Shown: piece by piece, positions 1-8,348 of the stretch | Position numbering within the stretch: the stretch's first letter is position 1 | Layout of the letters: the number at the start of each line of letters is the position of its first letter | NCBI GenBank assembly: GCA_021773975.1 | Contig: JAJFJN010000092.1 | Coordinates: forward strand, 1-35,451 | DNA: 35,451 bases | Direction of reading: 5' to 3' | Origin: Gammaproteobacteria bacterium | GTDB taxonomy: Bacteria > Pseudomonadota > Gammaproteobacteria > Chromatiales > Chromatiaceae | The notes under the pieces: generated by a model | Databases searched by the model: none | What the model was told of the DNA's origin: nothing | What the model saw: the letters and a program-made list of their open reading frames with translations, nothing else | Made by a program: the position numbers and the translations under genes

Positions 1-68
1 TTCATGAAATCTTGGCCTACGCTAATGATTTTATTGGTTTGAGTCGCAAACTTATTTTACCAAAATGA
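1..68 (+). CDS. 3' end of an unidentified gene (partial)
   Basis: One frame is open from the window edge to a TGA at 66-68 and would encode about 21 C-terminal residues ending SRKLILPK. The other two plus frames contain early stops (TGA at 3-5 and 40-42 region). It lies 75 bases upstream of the PIN-domain gene on the same strand, so it could be the partner of that gene, for example an antitoxin, but too little is visible to name a family. It may also be a chance open frame. Confidence 0.3.
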   Translation, partial: HEILAYANDFIGLSRKLILPK

Positions 69-143
69 ATCAGGCACATCCTTTCTTTTGGCCGCTGCAT
101 GCCAAGAAATTCGCTGCTTTTATGAGTTTTGCAAGAGGCTCTA

Positions 144-560
144 ATGCCAGGCAAAGTAACTTATCTAGATTCATGTGTTCTAATTGCTGCATTTCAAGGT
201 AACCATGAGCTTTACGAAGAAGCTATCAGGCTGCTGGATGAAGAAGATCGCAAGTTCGTTATAAGTGACTATGTTAAGCTAGAAACGTACCCTAAACCTT
301 TTACGCATAAGAGGCAGAATGAATTAGAGTTCATGCAGTGCATTTATGACAACTCAACTCACATAGAGACATCCCCAGAAGTTACTAAGAATGCAATAGA
401 GTTAGCAGGGAATTATGATTTGGGTCCAATGGATGCACTTCATGCAAGCATAGCAATGTCTGGTAATGTTGATGAATTTATCACTGCAGAAAAACCAACA
501 AAGCCATTTAGTAAAGTTGATGAGCTAACAATCATCTTTCTATCTCAACTTTATACTTAG
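144..560 (+). CDS. PIN-domain protein (VapC-like putative ribonuclease)
   Basis: A protein of 138 residues from the ATG at 144. The start is chosen because AAGAGG lies five bases upstream; a TTG at 129 is the alternative. The PIN fold is suggested by the N-terminal strand YLDSCVLIAAF with Asp9, then Glu47 in KLETYPKP, Asp97 in GPMDALHASIA, and an acidic residue in ITAEKP (Glu116) where many family members have Asp. These four acids would bind the Mg/Mn ions of the nuclease site. PIN proteins of this size are usually toxins cutting RNA, paired with a small antitoxin just upstream. Here only the tail of an unidentified upstream gene is visible, so toxin function is inferred. The gene is AT-richer than the following metabolic genes, which fits an accessory locus. 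Confidence 0.7.
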   Translation: MPGKVTYLDSCVLIAAFQGNHELYEEAIRLLDEEDRKFVISDYVKLETYPKPFTHKRQNELEFMQCIYDNSTHIETSPEVTKNAIELAGNYDLGPMDALHASIAMSGNVDEFITAEKPTKPFSKVDELTIIFLSQLYT

Positions 561-579
561 GATAAAGCACATACGAAAT

Positions 580-602
580 CTAGCTTGATTTATATAAGCT
601 AG
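580..602 (+). terminator. Hairpin after the PIN-domain gene, possible weak terminator
   Basis: A perfect 7-bp inverted repeat, CTAGCTT at 580-586 and AAGCTAG at 596-602, with a 9-base loop, starts 20 bases after the PIN gene stop. The following bases are only moderately T-rich (GCGTATTTTATTG), so termination is possible but weak. Confidence 0.35.
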
Positions 603-664
603 GCGTATTTTATTGATGACTACCAATGGCAGATGGTGGGTAGCGCAATGAATCCGAAGGGTGA

Positions 665-784
665 AAGCCAAGGATGGCTTGAGTCAAAAGTACCTCGTCC
701 CGCGGGGCGAAACCCGCATCAAAATAAAGGCCGTGCTGCCACGCTTCCGCTCCTGCTCACGCTGCGTACCTACATCCATGTAGG
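665..784. repeat. Non-coding stretch with three compact hairpins, possible dispersed-repeat remnant
   Basis: The gap 561-838 has no convincing gene. It holds three perfect short inverted repeats: AAGCCA/TGGCTT (665-670 and 675-680, 4-base loop), GCGGG/CCCGC (702-706 and 713-717), and CCTACAT/ATGTAGG (769-775 and 778-784, 2-base centre). It is more GC-rich than the PIN gene before it. The clustering of short palindromes resembles the dispersed intergenic repeats common in gammaproteobacteria, but a single window cannot show that it recurs. Confidence 0.4.
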
Positions 785-838
785 CAAGGCGGCACACAAA
801 TAATTATTACCGGGTCAATACTGCCGCTGTGCTACAAA

Positions 839-1447
839 TCAATCCCCACCACGCTGGCAACGATAAATAGCGATCTGCCCCAACAGATTAGGCAAAAAGG
901 TAATGGGGCCACTTGCACGATGTAAATGATCCAGCACAACCTTTTTCTGAATCTTGATATTGCGTAGCTTACAGAGCTGCTGAAAGTCTTTGATAGTACA
1001 GAGGTGAATGTTATTGCTTTCATACCACTGTGCGGGCAGGGTGCGTGACACGGGCATTTTGCCCTGTAGCCCGATCTGTATGCGATTTTTCCAATGGGCG
1101 AAGTTAGGGAAGGTAACAATGCCCTCTTTGCCAACACGCAGTACCTCTTGTAATAGGTGATCTGGAAAATGCACCGCCTGCAGGGTTTGAGTCATGATGA
1201 CATAGTCAAAGGCCTGGTCATCAAAATCATCCAGCCCTTTATCCAGATCCAGTTGAATGACGTTGATGCCTGATTGCAGGCAGCTGACGATATTTTTCTG
1301 GTTGATCTCCAGGCCATAGCCTTCTACTTGGCGTTCATCACGCAGTGCTTGCAGTAGAGCGCCATTACCACAGCCAAGATCCAGCACACGTGAGCCAGGT
1401 GTGATCCAATCTTTGATGATGGTTAGGTCTGATCGTAGCAGTGACAT
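839..1447 (-). CDS. metW: Methionine biosynthesis protein MetW
   Basis: A class I SAM-dependent methyltransferase-like protein of 202 residues, the usual MetW length. The SAM-binding motif I is VLDLGCGNGALL near residues 20-31, followed by the acidic strand EGYGLEIN and the motif FDYVIMTQTLQAVHFP. The C-terminal stretch with GKEGIVTFPNFAHWKNR is characteristic of MetW. It begins 4 bases after the metX stop, so both are almost certainly cotranscribed and translationally coupled. MetW is known to pair with MetX in proteobacteria that acylate homoserine through MetX, and has been reported to be needed for MetX activity. No methyl-transfer substrate is established. It is the last gene of the pair; the hairpin-rich gap lies beyond it. 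Confidence 0.93.
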   Translation of the reverse strand: MSLLRSDLTIIKDWITPGSRVLDLGCGNGALLQALRDERQVEGYGLEINQKNIVSCLQSGINVIQLDLDKGLDDFDDQAFDYVIMTQTLQAVHFPDHLLQEVLRVGKEGIVTFPNFAHWKNRIQIGLQGKMPVSRTLPAQWYESNNIHLCTIKDFQQLCKLRNIKIQKKVVLDHLHRASGPITFLPNLLGQIAIYRCQRGGD

Positions 1448-1451
1448 CTCA

Positions 1452-2582
1452 TCAAACCCCGGCCATGTAGGCGTTTAAAATATCGGTGTAATAACCGTTT
1501 GGCAGGAGAAAGGCATCATGCCCCTCGCTGGATTCTACTTCAGCATAACTGACCTGGCGTTGTGCGTCGGTCAGTGCCTTAACGATCTCCTTTGATCGCG
1601 CGGGGGAAAACCGCCAGTCGCTGGTGAAGGAGACCACCAAAAATTTAGCCTCTGTTCGGTTGAGTGCTTCGGCCAGCCCGTTTTCAAAATCGGCGCCAGG
1701 GTCAAAGTAGTCAAGCGCCTTGGTCATGAGTAGGTAGGTATTGGCATCAAAACGTTCAACAAATGAGCTGCCTTGGTAACGTAGGTAGCTCTCTACTTGA
1801 AATTGCACATCAAAGTCATAACTAAGGCGGCCTGTTTGAAGATCACGGCCAAATTGAGCGCGCATGGCATCATCGGAAAGATAGGTGATGTGCCCCAGCA
1901 TGCGTGCCAGCATAAGGCCGCGACGAGGAACTACATCATGTTCATAATAGTGACCGCCATGAAATTCGGGGTCTGACAGAATGGCTTGCCGGGCTACTTC
2001 GTTAAATCCAATGTTTTGTGCTGAGAGCCGGGGTGCAGCTGCAATTACCAGTGCATGCCGCAATTTATCTGGATAGTCGATAGCCCATTGAATAACCTGC
2101 ATGCCGCCAAGGCTGCCACCAACAACAGCGGCCCACTGATTGATGCCGATACTGTCCATGAGTTGTTTCTGGCTGTTGACCCAATCTTTTACAGTAAAGA
2201 GTGGAAAGTCAGGGCCATAAAATTTCTCTGTTTCTGGATTTATTGTGTTTGGGCCGGTTGAACCTTTGCAGCTCCCTAGGTTATTAGGGCAGACAATAAA
2301 GAAGCGGGTGGTGTCAAATGCTTTGCCCGGGCCTATATAGTTGTCCCACCAGCCGGGTTTGCGATCTTCCATGCTGTGATAGCCAGCTGCATGATGATCA
2401 CCAGAGAGGGCGTGACAGAACAAAAGTGCGTTGTCACGTTTTGCATTGAGTTTGCCATAGGTTTCGTAAACCAGGTCAAATCGAGGCAGCGTTCGGCCGC
2501 AGACCAGTTCAAGTGGCTCATCAAAATGTTCTGTGAGTGGGGTGACCAGCCCAACTGAATCGGCTGGTATTGATTTTGGCAT
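1452..2582 (-). CDS. metX: Homoserine O-acyltransferase MetX
   Basis: This alpha/beta-hydrolase-fold enzyme of 376 residues transfers an acyl group (acetyl or succinyl) from the CoA ester to homoserine, the committed step to methionine in the cytoplasm. The visible catalytic triad is Ser157 in the nucleophile elbow GGSLGGMQ, Asp322 in SFTSDWRF, and His355 in EGHDAF. Family signatures [12 protein letters not shown] (residues 56-67) and [10 protein letters not shown] are intact and the length is normal. MetX proteins of gammaproteobacteria are often succinyltransferases in spite of the acetyltransferase name. I cannot decide the acyl donor from the sequence alone. The gene has its own upstream gap of 155 bases and is followed immediately by metW. 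A small inverted repeat (AATCT/AGATT, 2603-2616) lies just upstream of the start with no assigned role. Confidence 0.95.
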   Translation of the reverse strand: MPKSIPADSVGLVTPLTEHFDEPLELVCGRTLPRFDLVYETYGKLNAKRDNALLFCHALSGDHHAAGYHSMEDRKPGWWDNYIGPGKAFDTTRFFIVCPNNLGSCKGSTGPNTINPETEKFYGPDFPLFTVKDWVNSQKQLMDSIGINQWAAVVGGSLGGMQVIQWAIDYPDKLRHALVIAAAPRLSAQNIGFNEVARQAILSDPEFHGGHYYEHDVVPRRGLMLARMLGHITYLSDDAMRAQFGRDLQTGRLSYDFDVQFQVESYLRYQGSSFVERFDANTYLLMTKALDYFDPGADFENGLAEALNRTEAKFLVVSFTSDWRFSPARSKEIVKALTDAQRQVSYAEVESSEGHDAFLLPNGYYTDILNAYMAGV

Positions 2583-2661
2583 ACAGTATTCCAGATACCT
2601 TAAATCTAAAAAGATTAGTTAGGTTCGCATGCTTAACTGTTTCTTTAGGTTAAACAAAGAA

Positions 2662-2690
2662 ACCCAGTCTAATAATTGCTTGGGCTGGGT
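2662..2690 (-). terminator. Possible terminator of the dynamin-like gene
   Basis: Read on the minus strand, ACCCAG (2690-2685) and CTGGGT (2667-2662) form a 6-bp stem followed by TTCTTTGTTT, about 48 bases after the stop of the dynamin-family gene. The loop is long (17 bases), so this is a modest candidate. It would separate that gene from metX. Confidence 0.35.
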
Positions 2691-2737
2691 GCAACTGCTC
2701 TTTGCAAGTGGAGATCTGTAATGTTTAAGCGTGGCTT

Positions 2738-4708
2738 CTAATTATTGCTAACCAATCGAGGTCGAGGGCGCTCCTCGTCTATATGGGGTCGGCTGTGGGT
2801 TAGTGTGTTTTGCATATTACGTAGGGCGGTGAGTTGGCGTGCAAGAATTTTGTACTCTTGTTTTAGCTCATCAATGCGTGTTTGTAGGGTGTCTCTGGAT
2901 TTGCTGATTTTGCGCAGATCTATTAGCCGGCGTTCCAGCATGTCTCGATGATCACGTATTTGATACATTAGTGGTTGAAGTGCGGTGTCTAGCCAGCCAT
3001 CAGCCTCTTCGTTGGCTTTGACGAAAATGTTACGTGCACTATCAATAATCGTATTAAAGAAGCGTTTGACTACAAAGTGTTTAATATTAATGATGGTTGA
3101 TGTGCTGTTACGAAATGCCTCGGCTTCATTAAATAGCGCCTTGAGTTCCATGCGGGATTTCATGATGGAGAACATCTTGGGTTGAATGGCGGCGAAACCA
3201 TGGTCGTACTGAAAACGGCGATATGCCATTCGAACCAGTTTGCGTGACGCTTCGCTATGCTTGGTGACAAGCTGCATCTTAGCGCGTAATTTTTCGAACA
3301 AACTCTGCATTTCAGTTTTGAGGCCATGAGTTGTCCAGTTTTCCAACATGTTGGCGTGTGCTTCGGTGATGAGTAGATCCAACTCACTCATATCTAAAGC
3401 ACTACGGAGCATAGTGGCATGTTTTTTGAGCTTGCGACGGTTTTCCTGAAAGCGATCTACGTCATCCAGGTACTTGGCTTTTTCAGCCTGCGATTTACGT
3501 ATCAGGTGGATGATGATCTCTGTGCTTTCATTGCTGAGTGATTTAAGCTCTTGATACTCTTTTTTGATATGTGACAGGTTGGTGGAGATGATGCTGCTGG
3601 TATCTTCTAATAGTTCGCATATATCGGTTGCTGTGTTCTCTTGGAGTATCTTCTGTTTGGCCTGAAGAATATTTTCAGAGAGGTATAGTTCAAGCCCAGC
3701 GAGACCACTGCGTTGTAGTAAGGCATTATCTCCTTTTACTTTAGCGAGTAGCCCCTTTTGTGCAGATACGGGGAAGATGGTCTCTTCTTTAACACCCAGC
3801 ATGGTTGCAGTTAATGATTGCTGGCGTTTGATTGAACTTTGGATGTCTGCTTTATCCAGTAGTTCATCCCAGAGCATATCAATTTTGTTCATAACAACAA
3901 CCAACCCTTGCCGCTGGTTGCTTTTGAATCGCTTGATGTGGTGTTGCCACATCTGAAGATCAGAGCGGGTAACGCCGGTGTCTGCGGCTAATACAAAAAG
4001 GACGGCCTGTGCTTCTGGTAGTAGGTTTAATGTCAGTTCTGGCTCATGTCCCAGTGCATTGAGGCCAGGGGTGTCGAGTATGCTTAGCCCTTGTTTCAAA
4101 AGTGGGTGAGGAAAGCTGATGAGTGCGTGCCGCCAGCGGGGTACGTCTACATGTGTTGCTGGAGTGGTATGCCCAAGCTCCATCTCATCGTCATAAAGCC
4201 CTAGTCGTCCAGCCTCGTCTACCGTGACTCGCTTGGTTTCGCCTACCTGGCTGAGTGCTTCTTCGATCTGTTTTGAAGAGTCAAGATTTAGAGGGTAATG
4301 AACCCACTCTGTTGCATCTTGTTTCAACTCTGTGAGTGAAATATCTTGCAGACGTGTTTCGATTGGAAGCAGGCGAATGTAGGCGGCATTGGCGGTATTA
4401 TCATAAAATAGTTCAGTTGGACACATGGTGGTGCGTCCCGGGGTGGAGGGCAGTAACCTGTGTCCGTAGTCGGCGAAGAAGATAGCATTGATAAGCTCGG
4501 TCTTGCCGCGTGAAAACTCAGCTGCAAATGCGATAGTCAGGCGATCTTCTTTAAGGGTATTTAGGCAGGATGCGATGCGCCGGTCTGTCTCTGGCGTTGC
4601 CATGCCATGTATTGCAAGCCAGGGTTGGTACTCTTTTACAGTCCGGATGAGATCAGTTTTCCACTGTTCATAGGCGTGTAGTTGTTGTTTTAGCTGGTTG
4701 GTTTCCAT
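2738..4708 (-). CDS. Dynamin-family GTPase
   Basis: A 656-residue protein with an N-terminal dynamin-type GTPase domain and a long helical C-terminal half. The G1 P-loop is AEFSRGKT (63-70; the first position is Ala where Gly is usual), G2 lies in GRTTMCPTE (91-99), G3 is DTPG (212-215), G4 is NKID (274-277), and SAQKG (315-319) is a G5-like element. Residues from about 360 onward have heptad-rich stretches expected for the stalk and bundle of bacterial dynamin-like proteins. Two or so hydrophobic patches near 530-555 could dip into a membrane, but no clear transmembrane helix is visible. Such proteins oligomerise on membranes and use GTP for remodelling or repair. The exact role here is unknown. 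It stands alone between metX and yggT, with gaps of about 150 bases on both sides, so it is probably its own transcription unit. Confidence 0.85.
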   Translation of the reverse strand: METNQLKQQLHAYEQWKTDLIRTVKEYQPWLAIHGMATPETDRRIASCLNTLKEDRLTIAFAAEFSRGKTELINAIFFADYGHRLLPSTPGRTTMCPTELFYDNTANAAYIRLLPIETRLQDISLTELKQDATEWVHYPLNLDSSKQIEEALSQVGETKRVTVDEAGRLGLYDDEMELGHTTPATHVDVPRWRHALISFPHPLLKQGLSILDTPGLNALGHEPELTLNLLPEAQAVLFVLAADTGVTRSDLQMWQHHIKRFKSNQRQGLVVVMNKIDMLWDELLDKADIQSSIKRQQSLTATMLGVKEETIFPVSAQKGLLAKVKGDNALLQRSGLAGLELYLSENILQAKQKILQENTATDICELLEDTSSIISTNLSHIKKEYQELKSLSNESTEIIIHLIRKSQAEKAKYLDDVDRFQENRRKLKKHATMLRSALDMSELDLLITEAHANMLENWTTHGLKTEMQSLFEKLRAKMQLVTKHSEASRKLVRMAYRRFQYDHGFAAIQPKMFSIMKSRMELKALFNEAEAFRNSTSTIINIKHFVVKRFFNTIIDSARNIFVKANEEADGWLDTALQPLMYQIRDHRDMLERRLIDLRKISKSRDTLQTRIDELKQEYKILARQLTALRNMQNTLTHSRPHIDEERPRPRLVSNN

Positions 4709-4859
4709 AAGTATTATTATTAGGTGTGAAAATGGATCCGTCCAAATTTAAAGAAGTTAATGATTTATTTCGAATAAGTTTAGCACTGCTTATAGGGTAA
4801 TAGGTCGTTTTTTTAGTAATAAACCCTGATTTTGGATGAGTAAAAAATGCTGTTGCTGC

Positions 4860-5438
4860 TTATCTGAATGGGCTGCCAGTTAGCATAATTAAAGGTGGAA
4901 GTAGCAGCATCTTGAGTAAATATAGCCCCATCATGACCAGCATGGGTGATAGGTCCAGCCCGGAAATAGGTGGGATCAGCCGGCGAGCAGGGCGCATCAG
5001 GGGGTCGGTGAGGCTGTTGATGAGACCTAGAATGGGGTTGTATGTGCCGGGGTTTATCCAGCTGACAATAACCTGGATTAGGATGGCAAATAGAAAGACA
5101 TTAATAGCAAGATCAATCAGTTGGGGTATAGCCCATAGCATGGGGCCGATGGGGTTGAGTATGCCGTTAGTGATGAGAATAACCAAACTAAGCTCTATTG
5201 TTTTGAGTGACCACATCAAAACAATAGAGGCGAAGTCCACGCCGCCAAGCCCTGGAATAAATTGTCGTAAAGGGCGCAGTACGGGTGTTGTCACTTTCAC
5301 GATGAATTGAGAGAGTGGATTGTAGAAATCTGCCCTAGCCCATTGCAGAAGAAAACGCAGCATAACGACCATGATGTAGAGGCCAAAGAGCGTCTGGATA
5401 ACAAAGGTTAGTGGGGTTGTGTAATAAGAGCTATCCAT
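4860..5438 (-). CDS. yggT: YggT family membrane protein
   Basis: A 192-residue inner-membrane protein made of two YggT repeats. Each has hydrophobic helices around a conserved stretch: FLLQWARADFYNPL followed by TTPVLRPLRQFIPGLGGVD in the first half, and VIVSWINPGTYNPI followed by TDPLMRPARRLIPP in the second. Four or more membrane helices are evident. The gene overlaps the end of proC by 8 bases, so the two are translationally coupled. The yggS-proC-yggT order is widespread in gammaproteobacteria. YggT proteins have been linked to osmotic stress or cell-division-associated functions in other lineages, but the molecular role is not established. Assignment to the family is secure. Confidence 0.9.
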   Translation of the reverse strand: MDSSYYTTPLTFVIQTLFGLYIMVVMLRFLLQWARADFYNPLSQFIVKVTTPVLRPLRQFIPGLGGVDFASIVLMWSLKTIELSLVILITNGILNPIGPMLWAIPQLIDLAINVFLFAILIQVIVSWINPGTYNPILGLINSLTDPLMRPARRLIPPISGLDLSPMLVMMGLYLLKMLLLPPLIMLTGSPFR

Positions 5439-6267
5439 TATCTGTTTTTCCTAATATTTCTGATAACTCTATAGATCGGTCGCGGGCAGCGGTTAACGCC
5501 TGCTTGAACAGAGGTAGCAGCTCACCCTCATTTAGGGTTTTTAATGCGCTCTCCGTTGTGCCGCCTGGTGAGGTGACACGTTGTCGCAATATAGCGGGGC
5601 TGTCTGAGCTCTCCATTGCCATCTTGGCTGCCCCTAGTGCTGTCTGTAGGGTGAGTAGCCTGGCGGTGTCTGCGGGGATCCCCAATTCAATACCTGCAGC
5701 CTCCATCGCCTCCATAACCAGAAAGAAATAGGCGGGGCCGCTGCCTGATAATGCGGTAACAGCATCCATTAGCTCTTCATTGTCTACCCAGCGCGTCAGC
5801 CCCACTGAGCGCATGATAGATTCCGCCAGGTTTCGTTGTTTGGTGGATACGTATGAGCTGGCATGCAGCACAATAGCCCCAGTTTGAATCATGGCTGGGG
5901 TGTTTGGCATGGTACGTACTAAAGGAATTGCTCCCCCCAGCCAGTTTTGTAGATCAGCCTCACGGATACCCGCCGCAATGGAGATAACCAAAGGTTTATT
6001 CTGCTGGAGTGTGTCGGCAAGTGGGCGCGCTACGCTCTCCATCGCTTGTGGTTTGACGGCCAGTATTACGATGTCTGCATCGGCCGCGGCCTGGTTGTTA
6101 TCGGTTGATGATTTGATTCTAAAATGAGCGGCTAATGATGCGAGTTTTTCAGTATCAGGGTCACTGACTATAATATGCTGTGGATCATATTCATCATTGA
6201 CCAAGCCGCTGATAAGACTGGCTGCCATATTGCCGCCGCCGATAAATGCTAGAGTGTTTGTTGTCAT
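5431..6267 (-). CDS. proC: Pyrroline-5-carboxylate reductase
   Basis: A 278-residue enzyme that reduces 1-pyrroline-5-carboxylate to L-proline with NAD(P)H, the last step of proline synthesis, in the cytoplasm. The N-terminal Rossmann motif is FIGGGNMAASLISG (residues 8-21). The P5C-reductase signature is the stretch ALSGSGPAYFFLVMEAMEAA in the middle of the C-terminal dimerisation domain, with the conserved SPGGTT near residue 235. The length is typical. It lies 63 bases after yggS on the same strand and its end overlaps yggT, placing it in the middle of a yggS-proC-yggT operon. Confidence 0.95.
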   Translation of the reverse strand: MTTNTLAFIGGGNMAASLISGLVNDEYDPQHIIVSDPDTEKLASLAAHFRIKSSTDNNQAAADADIVILAVKPQAMESVARPLADTLQQNKPLVISIAAGIREADLQNWLGGAIPLVRTMPNTPAMIQTGAIVLHASSYVSTKQRNLAESIMRSVGLTRWVDNEELMDAVTALSGSGPAYFFLVMEAMEAAGIELGIPADTARLLTLQTALGAAKMAMESSDSPAILRQRVTSPGGTTESALKTLNEGELLPLFKQALTAARDRSIELSEILGKTDNG

Positions 6268-6330
6268 AATTAGGCGTTATAGATAGTCGTGATACTTAAT
6301 TCTAACGTATTTTCAAAAAGGGTATAGGCT

Positions 6331-7023
6331 CTATTTCTGGATGTTTCTTGGGCCAAAAATGGCGGTACCCACCCGTACGATTGTTGCCCCTTCAGCTATT
6401 GCGGCCTCAAGGTCGGCAGACATTCCCATAGATAAGGTCTCTAAAGGCAGCTCTTTGGTTTTTATTTTGTCACGTAGCTCTCGCAGTCTTTGAAAGGGAT
6501 GCCGCTGTTGTTTAAGTGTTTCAGCGGGTGCGGGGAGTGTCATAAACCCCTGAAGCTGCAATCTGGGTAGGCTATGAATCAAGTGGACTAGTGCAGCAAC
6601 CTCTTCTGGGGCAACCCCGGCCTTTGATCTCTCTTGAGAAAGATTGACCTGGAGACAGACATTCAAAGGCGGCAGATTACCGGGGCGCTGATCATTGAGG
6701 CGCTGGGCATGTTTTAAACTGCACAGGCCATGCACCCAGTCAAAATGCTCGGCAATGGTTTTGGTTTTGTTGCTTTGGATGCGACCAATGAAGTGCCATT
6801 CTGCTGGCATATCTGAAAGTTGCTGAATTTTTTCTATGGCTTCTTGCAGATAGCTTTCACCAAAGCAGCGTTGGCCTGCCTCAAGAGCTGATCGGATATC
6901 TTCGGCTGGGCGGGTTTTGCTTACAGCCAGCAGCTGTATGCCTCTATCCAGGCGGCCATATTTTATGGCAGCATTCTGGATATGTTGGCGGACGCTTTCT
7001 AATCGGGTTGCAATGGCATTCAT
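6331..7023 (-). CDS. yggS: YggS family pyridoxal phosphate homeostasis protein
   Basis: A 230-residue single-domain PLP-binding protein of the alanine-racemase-like barrel fold. Lys36 in LLAVSKTRPAED corresponds to the PLP-binding lysine of Escherichia coli YggS. The family stretch FGESYLQEAIEKI, WHFIGRIQSNKTK, and the C-terminal SMGMSADLEAAIAEGATIVRVGTAIFG are all intact. Members do not act as racemases. They keep the vitamin B6 pool balanced and affect amino-acid metabolism. The gene is first in the yggS-proC-yggT set and diverges from pilT across a 193-base gap that must carry promoters for both directions. Confidence 0.93.
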   Translation of the reverse strand: MNAIATRLESVRQHIQNAAIKYGRLDRGIQLLAVSKTRPAEDIRSALEAGQRCFGESYLQEAIEKIQQLSDMPAEWHFIGRIQSNKTKTIAEHFDWVHGLCSLKHAQRLNDQRPGNLPPLNVCLQVNLSQERSKAGVAPEEVAALVHLIHSLPRLQLQGFMTLPAPAETLKQQRHPFQRLRELRDKIKTKELPLETLSMGMSADLEAAIAEGATIVRVGTAIFGPRNIQK

Positions 7024-7216
7024 ATCTCATAGGGCTTAGTTGTCTATACTGACGATATTAAAACAGATTCGTGGTACGTTTCTCATCTATTCATTTTGAA
7101 ATGATAAAAATAGGCGTTATGGCTGGTATATCCCGCTAGTGGATAACGGTATTTAAAATTAAGTAGAGGCTGCTGGGATACTAACGATATGTAGCCTATT
7201 GATTTGGAGATGTTGT

Positions 7217-8254
7217 ATGGATATTGCTGAGTTGCTTGCGTTCAGTGTGAAACATGATGCATCAGATTTGCATTTGTCCGCGGGGTTGCCACCGATGATC
7301 CGTGTGGATGGAGACATACGCCGAGTCAATATTCCCGCGTTGGATCACAAGGCTGTGCATGCGCTTGTTTATGACATCATGAATGATAAGCAGCGAAAGG
7401 ATTATGAAGAGTTTTTGGAGACAGATTTCTCCTTTGAGATCCCAGGATTGGCGCGTTTTCGTGTTAATGCCTTCAATCAGGATCGCGGTGCCAGTGCGGT
7501 TTTTAGAACCATTCCATCCAAGGTGCTAACCTTGGAAGAGCTGGGTGCGCCAGAGTCGTTTAAAGAGATCATCAATGTGCCTCGTGGTATGGTGCTGGTT
7601 ACAGGGCCGACCGGTTCAGGTAAATCTACTACGCTGGCAGCATTGATTGATTACATCAATGATAATGATTACGGTCATATTCTCACGATTGAAGACCCCA
7701 TTGAATTTGTCCACCAAAGCAAAAAATGCCTAATAAACCAACGCGAAGTGCATCGAGATACTTTAGGTTTCGCAGAGGCATTGCGTTCGGCATTGCGTGA
7801 AGATCCCGATATCATCCTGGTGGGTGAGATGCGTGATTTGGAGACCATTCGTTTGGCCATGTCGGCTGCGGAAACGGGACACCTGGTCTTTGGTACATTG
7901 CATACCAGTTCTGCCGCCAAGACGATTGACCGTATTATCGATGTCTTTCCAGCAGAAGAGAAAAGCATGGTGCGTTCGATGCTTTCAGAATCCCTGCGAG
8001 CCGTTATCTCACAGACCCTGTTAAAGAAGATAGGCGGGGGGCGTGTGGCCGCACATGAAATTATGGTGGGTACACCGGCTATTAGAAACCTGATTCGTGA
8101 GGATAAAGTGGCGCAGATGTATTCCGCTATCCAGACGGGTTCAGCGATAGGTATGCAGACGCTGGATCAGAATCTCAAAGAGTTGGTAGAGCGGAAGGTA
8201 ATTAGCCGTGCCGATGCCAAGTCAAAGGCAATGAGTAAAGATCAGTTTATGTGA
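7217..8254 (+). CDS. pilT: Type IV pilus retraction ATPase PilT
   Basis: A hexameric cytoplasmic ATPase that powers pilus retraction and hence twitching. The ATG at 7217 gives 345 residues, the standard PilT length, and is preceded by GGAG; a longer reading from TTG at 7199 is rejected. Visible motifs are Walker A GPTGSGKST (130-138), the Asp box around EDPIEF (159-164), Walker B DIILVGEMRD with Glu204 as the likely catalytic base, and the His box ending at His229. The C-terminal retraction motif AIRNLIRE is intact. pilU follows 94 bases downstream on the same strand. The rest of the pilus machinery is not in the window, but the controlling Chp operon lies 7 kb away. Confidence 0.96.
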   Translation: MDIAELLAFSVKHDASDLHLSAGLPPMIRVDGDIRRVNIPALDHKAVHALVYDIMNDKQRKDYEEFLETDFSFEIPGLARFRVNAFNQDRGASAVFRTIPSKVLTLEELGAPESFKEIINVPRGMVLVTGPTGSGKSTTLAALIDYINDNDYGHILTIEDPIEFVHQSKKCLINQREVHRDTLGFAEALRSALREDPDIILVGEMRDLETIRLAMSAAETGHLVFGTLHTSSAAKTIDRIIDVFPAEEKSMVRSMLSESLRAVISQTLLKKIGGGRVAAHEIMVGTPAIRNLIREDKVAQMYSAIQTGSAIGMQTLDQNLKELVERKVISRADAKSKAMSKDQFM

Positions 8255-8348
8255 TTCCACAGTCTGCTGTAGATCTTGGGGTAATTTCTTGAATTGAGTT
8301 TGTATTCAGGACACTATGTGATTTTAGGTTCCCTAAGCGAGTGCCCGC

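Noticed and set aside
65-202. A 45-codon frame starting ATGA at 65, overlapping the upstream stop and the PIN gene
   Set aside because: Though the ATGA overlap looks like coupling, it runs out of frame through the PIN coding region, has several Cys/Ser-rich codons, and resembles no protein.
832-1137. A 101-residue frame on the minus strand in another phase inside metW
   Set aside because: It lies fully within metW, which has a full set of family motifs. The frame has no recognisable domain.
2603-2616. AATCT/AGATT hairpin upstream of metX as a riboswitch or MetJ site
   Set aside because: Too short, with no SAM riboswitch core and no MetJ-type repeated 8-mers.
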